The notes beneath the pieces were generated by a model that was not told the DNA's origin, made no database searches, and saw only the letters and a list, made by a program, of their open reading frames with translations. The translations under genes were made by a program, and so were the position numbers. Source: Janthinobacterium lividum (GTDB lineage: Bacteria; Pseudomonadota; Gammaproteobacteria; Burkholderiales; Burkholderiaceae_D). Taken from it: DNA of 64,000 nt. The number at the start of each line of letters is the position of its first letter. The stretch's first letter is position 1. Shown here one piece after another: positions 27,117-36,436 of the stretch. The stretch is from positions 248,001 through 312,000 of the forward strand of contig NZ_JAAOLY010000004.1 in the NCBI RefSeq assembly GCF_011601275.1, in the 5' to 3' direction.

Positions 27117-28967
27117 ATGCACGCAAACACCATCTTGCTCAACGGCCGTTTCCACACGGTCGACAGGACGCAGCCGCTGGCGTCCGCCGTTGCCATCGCC
27201 GATGGCAAATTCCTCGCCGTGGGCGACGTGGAAGACGTGATGCGTCATCGCGGCCCGGCCACGCAGGTGATCGACCTGGCTGGCCGCACGGTGATTCCCG
27301 GCCTGAACGACTCACATCTGCACCTGATCCGCGGCGGCTTGAACTACAACCTGGAATTGCGCTGGGAAGGCGTGCCCTCGCTGGCCGACGCCTTGCGCAT
27401 GCTGAAGGAACAGGCCTTGCGCACGCCGAACCCGCAATGGGTGCGCGTCGTGGGCGGCTGGACGGAATTCCAGTTCGCGGAAAAACGCATGCCCACCCTC
27501 GATGAAATCAATGCGGCCGCGCCCGACACGCCCGTCTTCATCCTTCATTTGTACGACCGCGCCCTGCTCAACCGCGCCGCCCTGCGCGCCGTCGGCTACG
27601 ACAAGAACACGCCGAACCCGCCCGGCGGCGAAATCGTGCGCGACGCGGCCGGCAATCCGACCGGCTTGCTGATCGCCCGCCCGAACGCCATGATCCTGTA
27701 TGCCACGCTGGCGAAAGGCCCGACCCTGCCGCGCGAACTGCAGGTGAACTCCACGCGCCAGTTCATGCGCGAATTGAACCGCCTTGGCATCACCAGCGCC
27801 ATCGACGCGGGCGGCGGCTTCCAGAATTATCCCGAGGATTACGCCGTCGTCGATGAACTGGCGCAGAAAGATCAGCTGACCATCCGCATCGCCTACAACC
27901 TGTTCACGCAAAACAAGGGCGCGGAGCTGCAGGACTTCCAGAAGTGGACGGGCATGATCAAGCCCGGCGACGGCACGGACTTTTACCGGCATAACGGCGC
28001 AGGCGAAATGCTCGTGTTTTCCGCCGCCGACTTCGAGGATTTCCTCGAGCCGCGCCCGGAGCTGGCGGCCGGCATGGAAGACGAGCTGGAAAAGGTCGTG
28101 CGCCACCTGGTCGAGCAGCGCTGGCCGTTCCGCCTGCACGCCACCTATGACGAATCGATCAGCCGCATGCTCGACGTGTTTGAAAAGGTCAACCGCGACA
28201 CGCCGTTCGGCGGCTTGCACTGGCTGTTCGACCATGCTGAAACCATCAGCCCGCGCAATATCGACCGGGTCAAGGCGCTGGGCGGCGGCCTGGCCATCCA
28301 GCACCGCATGGCCTTCCAGGGCGAGTATTTTGTCGAGCGTTACGGTGCGGACGCGGCGAAAGCCACGCCGCCCGTGCAGCGCATGCTGGACGCGGGCGTG
28401 CCCGTCGGCGGCGGCACGGATGCGACCCGGGTCGCCAGCTATAACCCGTGGACGGCGCTGTACTGGCTTGTTTCGGGGCGCACCGTGGGCGGCCTGGCGC
28501 TGACGGATGCGGCGGGCAGATTGTCGCGCGACACGGCGCTGGAACTGTGGACGGCGGGCAGCGCCTGGTTCTCTAGCGAGCAAGGCAAGAAGGGGCGTAT
28601 CCGCGAGGGCATGCTGGCCGACCTGTCCGTGCTGTCGGCCGATTATTTCACGGTGCCGGAAGAGGCGATCAAGTCCATCGAATCCGTGCTGACCATGGTG
28701 GGTGGAAAAATCGTCTACGGTCAGGCGGAGTTCACCGATCTGTCGCCGCCGCCAATTCCCGTGCTGCCCGAGTGGTCGCCCGTGCGCACGGTGCCCGGCC
28801 ATTACCGGCCCGTGGCGAAGCAGGCGCAAGCGGCCATGCCGCACCAGTGCGCGGGCGCCTGCGGCGTGCATGCCCACGCCCACGACCGGGCGCGCAAGTC
28901 GGCCGTGCCGATTTCCGACTTTTCCGGCTTCTGGGGCACCCTGGGCTGCAGCTGCTTCGCCTTCTAG
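27117..28967 (+). CDS. Amidohydrolase family protein (YtcJ-like) with Cys/His-rich tail
   Basis: A 616-residue metal-dependent hydrolase of the YtcJ/amidohydrolase-3 family. The N-terminal composite beta domain has VAIADGKFLAVG, then the metal site PGLNDSHLHL, a HWLFDHAETIS stretch with metal-binding histidines, and a terminal GGGTDATRV motif. The last 65 residues are unusual: a linker followed by HQCAGACGVHAHAHDRARK and a final CSCF, which could bind a metal. ATG 27117 has GGGAG upstream. The substrate is unknown. It lies next to the YcaC-like hydrolase, suggesting a shared catabolic or detoxification role (inference). Confidence 0.88.
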   Translation: MHANTILLNGRFHTVDRTQPLASAVAIADGKFLAVGDVEDVMRHRGPATQVIDLAGRTVIPGLNDSHLHLIRGGLNYNLELRWEGVPSLADALRMLKEQALRTPNPQWVRVVGGWTEFQFAEKRMPTLDEINAAAPDTPVFILHLYDRALLNRAALRAVGYDKNTPNPPGGEIVRDAAGNPTGLLIARPNAMILYATLAKGPTLPRELQVNSTRQFMRELNRLGITSAIDAGGGFQNYPEDYAVVDELAQKDQLTIRIAYNLFTQNKGAELQDFQKWTGMIKPGDGTDFYRHNGAGEMLVFSAADFEDFLEPRPELAAGMEDELEKVVRHLVEQRWPFRLHATYDESISRMLDVFEKVNRDTPFGGLHWLFDHAETISPRNIDRVKALGGGLAIQHRMAFQGEYFVERYGADAAKATPPVQRMLDAGVPVGGGTDATRVASYNPWTALYWLVSGRTVGGLALTDAAGRLSRDTALELWTAGSAWFSSEQGKKGRIREGMLADLSVLSADYFTVPEEAIKSIESVLTMVGGKIVYGQAEFTDLSPPPIPVLPEWSPVRTVPGHYRPVAKQAQAAMPHQCAGACGVHAHAHDRARKSAVPISDFSGFWGTLGCSCFAF

Positions 28968-28980
28968 GAGCGGGCTGGCC

Positions 28981-30321
28981 TTATTTTGAAATGCGCAAAA
29001 TGGCCGAGGCAAGCCGCGTGAAACACGGGCTCAGGTCGCTGTCCGTGGCCGCATAGCAGTACAGGCCCACGGGTTCGGCCGGCTTGCGGCAAGCCGCTTT
29101 CGCATCGGTGGTATTGGCCAGGCAGCGCAGCAAGTCTTCGCCCAGTTCGTTGTCCGGTCCTTCCTTGCTTTTCAGCGAGGCGCCCATGCCCAGGGTAAAG
29201 ACGTAAATGCCTTCCTGGCGCGCTTTGGCCGCCATCGCTTCGACCAGGTTGCGCGAGGCGCGGTGCACATTCGTCCATTGCACCTGCGCCGATGAGAGGG
29301 ACGAGGTCACGGTGCGCGGTGTGTTGGTGACGATGGGAAATTCGCGCAGCGCCGCGTCATTATTCGCGTTATACCATGCGGGAAGCGCGGTGATCTGATT
29401 GGCGGCGCAATCGCCGTATTGGAGCGAGTCGCTCACTTTCATCCTGTACAGGCCCGCCAATGCCGGGTTTTGCAGTTTCGGAAAGGTGGCGAGGCCGCCT
29501 GCGTCCTTGCATTTGTTGTCCTTGTTGGGAAAGTACGCGGAAAACGCCGCCGGCGAGCCATCGGAAAAAAACACGATGACGCGCAGGCTGGAGCGGTCGA
29601 CCTGTCCGATGTCATTGAGCTGCTTGCGCGCCTGGTACATGCCCGCGGAAGAATTGGTGCCGCCGACAAAGGTGAACTGATCGATCATTCCGCCTTTCAT
29701 GGTCATGCTGGCGCGGTCAAAACCGCGCTCGACCTGCCTGATCGGGACGTCGATTTGCGCTTCCGAGGCGAAGTGCAGCAAGCCGACCCGGTCGACCGTG
29801 GAGTTGAATTTGTTCAGGAAGGACTTGCCCGCCGCCCGCACGGCGTCGGCATTGTTTTCCAGTGAGCGCGACGTATCCATCACCAGCACCATGTCCAGGT
29901 CCTTGCGGATGGTTTGGGCACTGGCGGCCACGTTCAGGGTCTTGAAGCCGAGTACGCCCATCAGCGAGACGGGCAGCGAGGCGGTGGCAGAGACGTCGAT
30001 GGTGACGGAGCCCTTGTCGAACGTGACGCCGACCGGATGCAGGGTCGGCGTCGAGAGCAGGAACTGGTCCGGATAATTGATGTCAAAAAACTCCTTTGCC
30101 GACTGGCGCGCATTGGCCCGCTGTTCCTCTTCCGAGCTGCCCGCCGTGACGCCGCGCGCCGCCGCCAGGCTGGCCGAATCGACGGCCGCATTGAGTTTGG
30201 CCTTGACGAAGTAGCCGAGGGCCGAATCGACGGCGAGACCCACCGAGGCGACCAGGACGACGGCCGACAGCGCCACCATGATCAGCACTTGCCCGCCTTG
30301 TCGCTTGTGTGGAATGCGCAT
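28981..30321 (-). CDS. TadG-like protein with von Willebrand A domain
   Basis: This 446-residue Tad-locus protein has an N-terminal pilin-like helix (GGQVLIMVALSAVVLVASVG) as in TadG. It is followed by an extracytoplasmic part with a vWA domain: the MIDAS motif is D149-T-S-R-S, with downstream acidic and threonine residues (FVGGTNSSAGM). TadG-like proteins localise to the envelope and are needed for pilus assembly. It is the last of three leftward genes; its start overlaps the previous stop by one base (TGATG). A longer frame to 30987 is rejected. Confidence 0.88.
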   Translation of the reverse strand: MRIPHKRQGGQVLIMVALSAVVLVASVGLAVDSALGYFVKAKLNAAVDSASLAAARGVTAGSSEEEQRANARQSAKEFFDINYPDQFLLSTPTLHPVGVTFDKGSVTIDVSATASLPVSLMGVLGFKTLNVAASAQTIRKDLDMVLVMDTSRSLENNADAVRAAGKSFLNKFNSTVDRVGLLHFASEAQIDVPIRQVERGFDRASMTMKGGMIDQFTFVGGTNSSAGMYQARKQLNDIGQVDRSSLRVIVFFSDGSPAAFSAYFPNKDNKCKDAGGLATFPKLQNPALAGLYRMKVSDSLQYGDCAANQITALPAWYNANNDAALREFPIVTNTPRTVTSSLSSAQVQWTNVHRASRNLVEAMAAKARQEGIYVFTLGMGASLKSKEGPDNELGEDLLRCLANTTDAKAACRKPAEPVGLYCYAATDSDLSPCFTRLASAILRISK

Positions 30322-30929
30322 CAGAATATCGTCATCGAAGTGAGGTTGGGACCCAGCACGGACGTCGTGCTGTTGCCAAATTTCAAGGTGCCGAACAGCA
30401 TGTCGAAATTGTAGAAAGTTTCCACGGCGTAGATCAGTTCGCCGTCGGCCAACTGGTTCTGCATCAACGGCACCGTGGGAGCGTAGTCGTCCTTGGTGAT
30501 GCCGGTGCACGCGCCATTGCTCCAGCTGCCGCATCGCCACACCTGGCTGGCGGGAAGGTAGCCGCTGGCGTTCGCGCCGGCCTCCCATCGGTACTGTTCC
30601 AGCACGATATTGCGCATGCCGCTCTTCGCCGTGTAGCCCATGATCTTGGTGATGTAGATCATGCCGCGCTGGTTCATGTCCAGTGGCGGCGTACTGGCGG
30701 CCAGCGCATTCATGATGGTCTGGCTCGAGCCGCTCAGGTCGGACGTGGAGCGCGAGGCCAGGTTGGCGCCTTCGCGGCTGATGTTGAGCAGGATGGTCTT
30801 GGCCTGGATGGCGCGCGACAGGTCGACCACCATGAACAGCAGCAGCGCCAGCAGCGGCAGCACGATGGCAAATTCCACGGCGGCGATGCCGCGCGCGGGG
30901 CGCGGAGCAGAAGGGCGGATGCGCATCAC
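30321..30929 (-). CDS. TadE-like minor pseudopilin
   Basis: A 202-residue protein starting with a basic stretch and the TadE signature GIAAVEFAIVLPLLALLLF, a hydrophobic helix resembling type IV pilin N-termini. Glutamate five residues after the prepilin peptidase site is present (AVEFA). The rest is extracytoplasmic with a few cysteines (CGSWSNGAC). Minor pseudopilins help start Flp pilus assembly. It is coupled to the TadG-like gene on the 3' side and overlaps the upstream TadE-like gene by 4 bases. Confidence 0.88.
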   Translation of the reverse strand: MMRIRPSAPRPARGIAAVEFAIVLPLLALLLFMVVDLSRAIQAKTILLNISREGANLASRSTSDLSGSSQTIMNALAASTPPLDMNQRGMIYITKIMGYTAKSGMRNIVLEQYRWEAGANASGYLPASQVWRCGSWSNGACTGITKDDYAPTVPLMQNQLADGELIYAVETFYNFDMLFGTLKFGNSTTSVLGPNLTSMTIF

Positions 30930-31414
30930 AGGCCGCCAAAGCTTTCATTGCGCATGGTGGCAGCCACGACGAAATGCGCCTGCCCATCGCGGAACAGGGC
31001 GCGGATCATCGGCGTGGCAAACGCCCAGCGGCAATCGACCGAAATGACGACGATATCGCCGGCCTGGCCGAACATGGCGGCGCCGACGGCATCGCTGCCG
31101 TTGACGGAAATGGCGGGGCTGACCTTGTCATACATGCCCATGGAACTGTCCCTTATCTTTTGCATCACGGCCTGGTAGCGCTGCTGGTTGGCGCTGTCGG
31201 GGTCGAGGTCGCTGGCCCCCGTGACGGCATAGCGCGCGCCTTCGCGCACGGCGTGCTGCATGGTCATATTGGCAAAATAAGCCATGCTCAATTCGATGAT
31301 GCCGATTATCAGCGTGAGAAAGACGGGTGTTATCAGGGCCAATTCAAGCAAGGTGGCGCCGCCTTGTCCGCCGTGCTTGCGCAATATGCGGGAATCGGTC
31401 TGTTTTAAACGCAT
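30926..31414 (-). CDS. TadE-like minor pseudopilin (TadF-type)
   Basis: A 162-residue protein with the sequence GGATLLELALITPVFLTLIIG, the TadE/TadF transmembrane motif with its conserved glutamate. The extracytoplasmic region contains a DLDPDSANQQRYQA helix. ATG 31414 is chosen; the frame opens to 31483 without a better start. It is the first gene of the leftward minor-pilin unit, divergent from the regulator and Flp genes, so the Tad genes are in two transcripts. Confidence 0.86.
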   Translation of the reverse strand: MRLKQTDSRILRKHGGQGGATLLELALITPVFLTLIIGIIELSMAYFANMTMQHAVREGARYAVTGASDLDPDSANQQRYQAVMQKIRDSSMGMYDKVSPAISVNGSDAVGAAMFGQAGDIVVISVDCRWAFATPMIRALFRDGQAHFVVAATMRNESFGGL

Positions 31415-31973
31415 GGGAATAATCCGGTTAAGTTCCGCAATGAGGAATGTCGGGCGGATGGCATTGCGCCATTTGACTGGCAATTATTCTATATCGATTT
31501 TCAAGGGCGTGGTATCCATTTAAATTATTACAGGTCAAGATAATCGTAATTAACTGCCTTATTTCAAGTGTTCCGGCCCCGTCCTGATAGGGCCGGGAGT
31601 AATATGCGCGGGTATGAAAACAGGCCTGGTGTCAGGATTGTCCTGCGTGCAGGCAAGGACTTGTTTTGCAAGGTGATGCAACAAAATGCTGCAATGTAAG
31701 CAACAGCAGCGGTGGCAGCCGCGATGGCCCACCCGCGCCGCGCGCGCCCTGGCAACGCTGCCCATCCATCGGCACACGCCCGCCATGCGGCGCCCGCTGG
31801 CCTGGGTCACGCACCGCGTTTGCGCGTGCCGGCCCAATGCCTCTTCCTTCGTGCCTCCATGACTTCTTTCCCCTGCGCGCGGCCGCAGAAGGCGCGCTCG
31901 GGCGAGGCAGGCAAGCCGATTCGGATCAACAACATTCCCCGAGGGGAGTGGGCTTCAAGGAAAGAGGTAAAGC
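31415..31973. other. Intergenic region between divergent Tad-locus transcripts
   Basis: No gene is supported: short frames on both strands (31559-31837 and 31666-32406) lack ribosome sites, and the rightward one overlaps the LuxR-type gene. A CCGGCCC/GGGCCGG hairpin is at 31573-31596. The stretch 31490-31560 is AT-rich and is the likely promoter area for the minor pilins; a TTGACC on the minus strand (31533-31538) is a possible -35. Confidence 0.5.
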
Positions 31974-32663
31974 ATGTCAACAAAAAATGTCATCCGCGTC
32001 ATGCTGGTGTCGGATCACAAGACCTGGCTGTGGGGCCTGGAGCAGTTGCTTGCCGGCGCCCAGCCGGCGATGCAGGTGGTGGCCAGTTCCACCGAGATCG
32101 ACAGCGCGCTGTTGCTGGCCCGGACCCTGTGTCCCGACGTCATCGTGCTCGACGCCGATCTGGGCTGCGGCGGCGCCAGCGCCATCGATTACCTGCCGCA
32201 GTTGCTCGGCAATGGCGTGTCGCGCGCATTGCTGTTCAGCGGCACGCAGGACCAGGCCGCCTGCGGGCGCGCCGTGCGTAGCGGAGCGCGCGCCGTGGTG
32301 GGCAAGGAAACGCCCGTCAAGCAGATGGTCGAGGCGATTGCTCGACTGTATCAAGGCGAGTTGTGCCTGGATCCGGCGCTGCTCGACAGCATGCTGGGCG
32401 TGCTGAACAAGCCGGAAGCGGCGCCCGATCCGGAAGAGCAGCGGATCGCCAGGCTGACGCTGAAGGAGCGCAAGATCGTCGCCATGATGGTGGAGGGAAA
32501 TGGCGCGCTGAACCGTGCGATAGCCCAGCGCGCTTTTATCTCGGAGCAAACCTTGCGTAATCATCTGACATCGATCTACAGCAAGCTCGATGTCACCAAC
32601 CGCCTGGAATTATATGTGTACGCGACCCGCAACCGGCTGGCCGAGCCCATTCATGCGGAATGA
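31974..32663 (+). CDS. LuxR/NarL-type response regulator at the Tad locus
   Basis: This 229-residue regulator has a receiver domain (phosphoacceptor in IVLDADLG, conserved lysine in VVGKETP) and a C-terminal LuxR-type HTH (LTLKERKIVAMM, FISEQTLRNHLTSIYSKL). The usual N-terminal acidic pair is reduced to VSDH, so phosphorylation may be atypical. It sits immediately upstream of flp and divergent from the minor pilins, so control of the pilus genes is likely (inference). No cognate kinase is adjacent. ATG 31974 follows AAAGAGG. Confidence 0.9.
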   Translation: MSTKNVIRVMLVSDHKTWLWGLEQLLAGAQPAMQVVASSTEIDSALLLARTLCPDVIVLDADLGCGGASAIDYLPQLLGNGVSRALLFSGTQDQAACGRAVRSGARAVVGKETPVKQMVEAIARLYQGELCLDPALLDSMLGVLNKPEAAPDPEEQRIARLTLKERKIVAMMVEGNGALNRAIAQRAFISEQTLRNHLTSIYSKLDVTNRLELYVYATRNRLAEPIHAE

Positions 32664-32665
32664 CG

Positions 32666-32677
32666 GTACATATGTAC
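32666..32677. promoter_or_regulatory. Palindrome GTACATATGTAC upstream of flp
   Basis: A perfect 12-bp palindrome lies 3 bases after the LuxR-type gene, about 190 bases before flp. It could be an operator for the pilus operon or part of the regulator's own control, but no second copy was noticed. Confidence 0.3.
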
Positions 32678-32868
32678 TGGATGTGAATAAAAAATTAAGA
32701 TGGTTTGTACTGCGCATAAAATGACTTTTCTCTGATTCGATTTAATATTTGTTTATATAAAATACACGCATCAGAAAATGGCAAATAAAAACAAGGGTTA
32801 TGTTTTTATTTTCAGACTGTATTTTCAGTTTTTTATCATGTTTAAAACTTGACCTGAAAGGGAATAAT

Positions 32869-33042
32869 ATGAATTTCATTAAAAATTTTATCGCCGAAGA
32901 AGATGGCGTGACTGCCATCGAATATGCGTTGATCGCGGCGCTGGTGGCTGCGGCGCTGGTAACGGCCGTCGGCTATTTCACCACCGGCCTCGACGGCGCC
33001 TTCAAGGCGATCGGCACCAAGCTGACGGGCGCGGCAATCTAA
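32869..33042 (+). CDS. flp: Flp-type major pilin
   Basis: A 57-residue class IVb prepilin: a short basic leader MNFIKNFIAEEDG, then the processing site and hydrophobic helix VTAIEYALIAALVAAALV, with the conserved glutamate and tyrosine of Flp pilins (the EY pair). CpaA, encoded next, would process it. The start is ATG 32869, preceded by AAAGGGAA; the long in-frame extension to 32800 is rejected. A 200-bp AT-rich region upstream with TATATAAAAT (32754-32763) holds a probable promoter. High expression of pilin over the rest of the operon is expected. Confidence 0.93.
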   Translation: MNFIKNFIAEEDGVTAIEYALIAALVAAALVTAVGYFTTGLDGAFKAIGTKLTGAAI

Positions 33043-33159
33043 AACGCCTGCCCTTCGCGCTGCACTTTGACAGGCCGGCTTGCCCATGCGCACCGGCCTG
33101 TCGACTTCCCGCCCAACGATGCGCATGCTGTCCTGCGCTCGGCTTGCATCAGGTACACG

Positions 33160-33720
33160 ATGGACCCTCATTCTTTCTGGACGTTCAGCCCCGCCATAGT
33201 CTTGTGGGGGCTGCTTGCCGCAGCTGTCTGGCATGACGTGCGCCGCCGGCGCATTCCCAACCGGCTCGTGTTTTCCGGCGCCGTGCTTGGCGTGCTGCTC
33301 AACAGCCTGGCCTTGCCCGGGGTAACGCCGGCCGGACCGTGGCTGGCGCTGGGCGGGCTGGCCGTCGGCCTGGGCTTGCTGCTGCCCATGCATGCGATGA
33401 AAGCGCTGGGTGCGGGCGACGTCAAGCTGATGGCGATGGTGGGAGCTTTTCTGGGGCCGCGCGCCGCCGTGTTTGCCGTGCTGTGCAGCCTGCTCGCCGG
33501 CGGCGTGCTGGCGCTGGCCGTCGCCGTGTGTCAGGGCACGCTGCGCCAGTCGCTGGCGAATGCCCGGCAATTGCTGCTGCAAGGCTGGCTGCGCGCCGCG
33601 GCGGGCGAGGCGCCGCAGCTTGATGCGCCCGCCGCGCCGGGCGGCAACTTGCCGTACGCGATCGCCATTGCCGCCGGCACCGCCATCTGGCTGGCCCTGG
33701 CGGCCGGCGGGTATGCATGA
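33160..33720 (+). CDS. cpaA: Prepilin peptidase CpaA/TadV
   Basis: This 186-residue A24 aspartic peptidase of the inner membrane has several hydrophobic segments. The two catalytic aspartates are in WHDVRRRRIPN and in the GAGDVKLM motif. It cleaves and methylates the Flp prepilin and the TadE/F pseudopilins. The start is ATG 33160; the family core starts there. It lies 117 bases after flp. Confidence 0.9.
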   Translation: MDPHSFWTFSPAIVLWGLLAAAVWHDVRRRRIPNRLVFSGAVLGVLLNSLALPGVTPAGPWLALGGLAVGLGLLLPMHAMKALGAGDVKLMAMVGAFLGPRAAVFAVLCSLLAGGVLALAVAVCQGTLRQSLANARQLLLQGWLRAAAGEAPQLDAPAAPGGNLPYAIAIAAGTAIWLALAAGGYA

Positions 33721-33762
33721 CGCGCCCGTCCGGAAACCCACGCTTGATCAAGAGGAAAAATA

Positions 33763-34596
33763 ATGAGAAATAGCCGCGTTGCGATCGTGCTGCTGCTGGC
33801 GTTGCTGATGGCGGGGGGCGCCGTGCTGGCGGCCGCGCGCTGGATGTCGGGGCAGGGCGCGCCGGCCAGCCAGACGGTGATGGTTGCGCTGGTCGATATC
33901 GGCGTGGGCGCGAAGGTGACGCCGGCCATGCTGCGCGGCATGGACTGGCCGGCCGGCACCATGCCGCCGGGGGCGTTCGGCGAGGCCGGCGCAATCGATG
34001 GGCGCATCACGCGCAGCGCCGTCAGCAGGGGCGAGCCTGTGCTGGAAAGCAAACTTGCGCCGCCCGGCGCCACCGGCGGCCTGTCGGCCATCGTGGCGGC
34101 AGGCAAGCGCGCCATGACCGTGCGCGTCAATGACGTGGTGGGCGTGGCCGGCTTCGCCCTGCCGGGCAATTTCGTCGACATTCTCGTGCATACGCAGGAT
34201 GACCGCGCCAGGCCGGCGGGCGGCGGGCCGCTGGCCATTTCCAAGATCGTGCTTGAACGCATCCTCGTGCTGGCCGTGGCGCAGGAGTCGGGCCGCGACG
34301 ACAACAAGCCCAAGGTGGTCAACGCCGTGACCTTGGAGCTGACGCCGGAACAGGTGGAAAAGCTGGACCTGGCGCGCAGCGTGGGCAGCCTGTCGCTGGT
34401 GCTGCGCAACCAGGTCGATCCGGACCCCGTCAACACGGGCGGCGCCACCAAGGAGTCGCTGCTGGAACTGAAGGCGCTGGCACCCGCACCCGCGCCGGTG
34501 CGCGCGGCGCGGCGCCAGGCGGTCCCGGCACGCGCCGCCGTGCGCGACAGCGTCACCGTTATCAAGGGCATGGATACGAGCGTCCAGCAATTTTAA
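33763..34596 (+). CDS. cpaB: Flp pilus assembly protein CpaB/RcpC
   Basis: This 277-residue protein has a single N-terminal membrane anchor (VAIVLLLALLMAGG) and a SAF domain followed by the RcpC/CpaB region (AGKRAMTVRVNDVVGVAGF, FVDILVHTQ). It is periplasmic and links the secretin to the inner-membrane platform. It has an AAGAGGAAA ribosome site. The C-terminal tail is Ala/Arg-rich. Confidence 0.9.
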   Translation: MRNSRVAIVLLLALLMAGGAVLAAARWMSGQGAPASQTVMVALVDIGVGAKVTPAMLRGMDWPAGTMPPGAFGEAGAIDGRITRSAVSRGEPVLESKLAPPGATGGLSAIVAAGKRAMTVRVNDVVGVAGFALPGNFVDILVHTQDDRARPAGGGPLAISKIVLERILVLAVAQESGRDDNKPKVVNAVTLELTPEQVEKLDLARSVGSLSLVLRNQVDPDPVNTGGATKESLLELKALAPAPAPVRAARRQAVPARAAVRDSVTVIKGMDTSVQQF

Positions 34597-34623
34597 CAAT
34601 CAGCAGGCAAGCAAGGATGATCG

Positions 34624-36117
34624 ATGAATACATTTCGTAAGCACGCCGCGAGTGCGGGCATGCGCCTGGCTCTGGCCGCAGGACTGGCCTGGCCGGCCGG
34701 CGCCAGCGCGGCGGCGCCGGCCAGGCTGGCCGTTATGACGCCCATCGCGACGCCGGCCATGTCGCTGGGTGCCGATATCGCCCGCCTGGGCGAGCCCGTG
34801 CGCATCGCCGTGGGCAAGTCCACCTTGCGCAGCCTGAGCCTGCCGGTGTCGCAGATCGCCGTCAACGACCCGAGGGTGGCCGGCGCCAGGATGCTGGGCT
34901 CGTCCAGCCAGCTGTTCGTCTGGGGCCTGGCCCCGGGCAGCACCAACCTGATCCTGTGGGACCGGCAGCAGCGCCCCGTGATCGTCGATATTGAAGTCGA
35001 GATCGATGTCGAGGGCTTGCAGGCGCAGCTGGCCTATGTCTTCCCCGGCGAGCGCGCCTTGAAAGTTGGCGCGGCCGGCGGCAGCATCGTGCTGTCGGGA
35101 CAGGTGAGCGACAGCGTCAAGGCCAGCCAGATCCTCGAGATGGCGCAAGCCTATGCGCAGCGCGGCGCCGGCGAAGCTGCCGTGCCGGCCGAGGGCGCCG
35201 CCAGTGCGGGCAGCGTCAAGGTCATCAATATGCTGTCGATCGCGGCGCCGCAACAGGTGATGCTGGAAGTGAAAATCGCCGAAGTGTCGAAGACTCTTGT
35301 CGACCAGCTGGGCGCCAGCGTGGGCATCAGCGGCACGCGCGGCAACTGGAGCTACGGCTTGCTGTCGAACCTGCTCAGCGGCAACCCCAGCCAGCTGGGC
35401 GCCGTCAACGGCAAGAATGGCAACGGGCTGACGCTCGATGCGCAAAAGCGCGACGGCCTCGTCAAGGTGCTGGCCGAACCGAACATCATGGCCATCAGCG
35501 GCCAGGAAGCCAGTTTCCTGGCGGGCGGCAAGATTTTCATTCCGGTCGCGCAAGACAGCACGACCAACAAGATCACGCTGGAAGAAAAGGAATTCGGCAT
35601 CGCCGTCAAGTTCACGCCCACCGTGCTGGAAGGCGGGCGCATCAATCTGAAGGTGGCGCCGGAAGTGTCGGAGCTGAACCGCGAAGGCATCGGCATCACC
35701 ACGGGCGGGGGCGCCGCCGCCAATGCCGTGCTGCCGGCCTTTACCACGCGGCGCACCACCACCACGGTGCAGCTGTTCGATGGCCAGAGTTTTGCCGTTG
35801 GCGGCTTGATCAAGAACAATGTGACGACCAATATCAAGGCCTTGCCCTTCCTGGGCGAGATTCCCGTGCTGGGCGCGCTGTTCCGCAGCAGCGATTTCCA
35901 GACCGACCGCACCGAGCTGGTATTCATCATTACGCCGCACCTCGTCAAGCCGCTCGATACCGCCGATGGCGCCGATATCGTGCTGCCGACCGACGCCTAC
36001 GTGGCGCCGAGCCGCGGCGAGTTCTTCTTGCAAGGAAAAATGGAAGGCGCCGCCGCGCCACGGCCACGGCAGGAAGCGGCCACGCAGACAGCGCCGGCCA
36101 GCCCGGACATTCAATAG
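34624..36117 (+). CDS. cpaC: Flp pilus secretin CpaC/RcpA
   Basis: The 497-residue outer-membrane secretin has a signal peptide ending near ASAA, the N-terminal pilus secretin domain (GKSTLRSLSLPVSQIAV, FVWGLAPGSTNLILWD), a periplasmic linker, and the C-terminal secretin domain with VLAEPNIMAISGQEASF and the terminal VGGLIKNNVTTNIKALPFLG and FIITPHLV motifs. It forms the outer-membrane channel through which the Flp pilus passes. It is 27 bases after cpaB. Confidence 0.94.
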   Translation: MNTFRKHAASAGMRLALAAGLAWPAGASAAAPARLAVMTPIATPAMSLGADIARLGEPVRIAVGKSTLRSLSLPVSQIAVNDPRVAGARMLGSSSQLFVWGLAPGSTNLILWDRQQRPVIVDIEVEIDVEGLQAQLAYVFPGERALKVGAAGGSIVLSGQVSDSVKASQILEMAQAYAQRGAGEAAVPAEGAASAGSVKVINMLSIAAPQQVMLEVKIAEVSKTLVDQLGASVGISGTRGNWSYGLLSNLLSGNPSQLGAVNGKNGNGLTLDAQKRDGLVKVLAEPNIMAISGQEASFLAGGKIFIPVAQDSTTNKITLEEKEFGIAVKFTPTVLEGGRINLKVAPEVSELNREGIGITTGGGAAANAVLPAFTTRRTTTTVQLFDGQSFAVGGLIKNNVTTNIKALPFLGEIPVLGALFRSSDFQTDRTELVFIITPHLVKPLDTADGADIVLPTDAYVAPSRGEFFLQGKMEGAAAPRPRQEAATQTAPASPDIQ

Positions 36118-36126
36118 GAGCACACC

Positions 36127-36399
36127 ATGCAGCATTCCCTTTCCCTCCCCACGCTGCTGGCCGCCCTGGCCGCCAGCGGTTGCGCCGCCACGCCGAACCT
36201 GGACCGCCAGTTCGGCCACAGCGTCGAGCAGCTGCGCGCGCGGCAAGTGCTGGCGCCGCAGGCGGGCGCGAACCGCGACCCCGTGGCCGGCATCGACGGC
36301 AAGGCCGCCCAGGCGGCCCACGCGGCGTACCAGAAAAGCTTTGCCGCGCCCGCGCCGCAAGGGACCGCCCTGACCATCGGCGTCGGGGGGCGCCCGTGA
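36127..36399 (+). CDS. Small Tad-locus lipoprotein
   Basis: A 90-residue protein with a signal segment and lipobox AASGC, so it is probably lipidated at C19. The mature part is short, helical and Ala/Gln-rich, ending TIGVGGRP. It starts 9 bases after cpaC with AGGAGC upstream. Small lipoproteins of this kind occupy the CpaD position in beta-proteobacterial Tad loci and may assist secretin assembly, but it shows no CpaD domain. Confidence 0.8.
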   Translation: MQHSLSLPTLLAALAASGCAATPNLDRQFGHSVEQLRARQVLAPQAGANRDPVAGIDGKAAQAAHAAYQKSFAAPAPQGTALTIGVGGRP

Positions 36400-36436
36400 G
36401 CCTGGCACCGTCACCACAGAATCAGCAAGGCATATC

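Noticed and set aside
31559-31837. Short frames in the gap between the divergent Tad transcripts
   Set aside because: No ribosome site and no domain on either strand, and several frames overlap each other.
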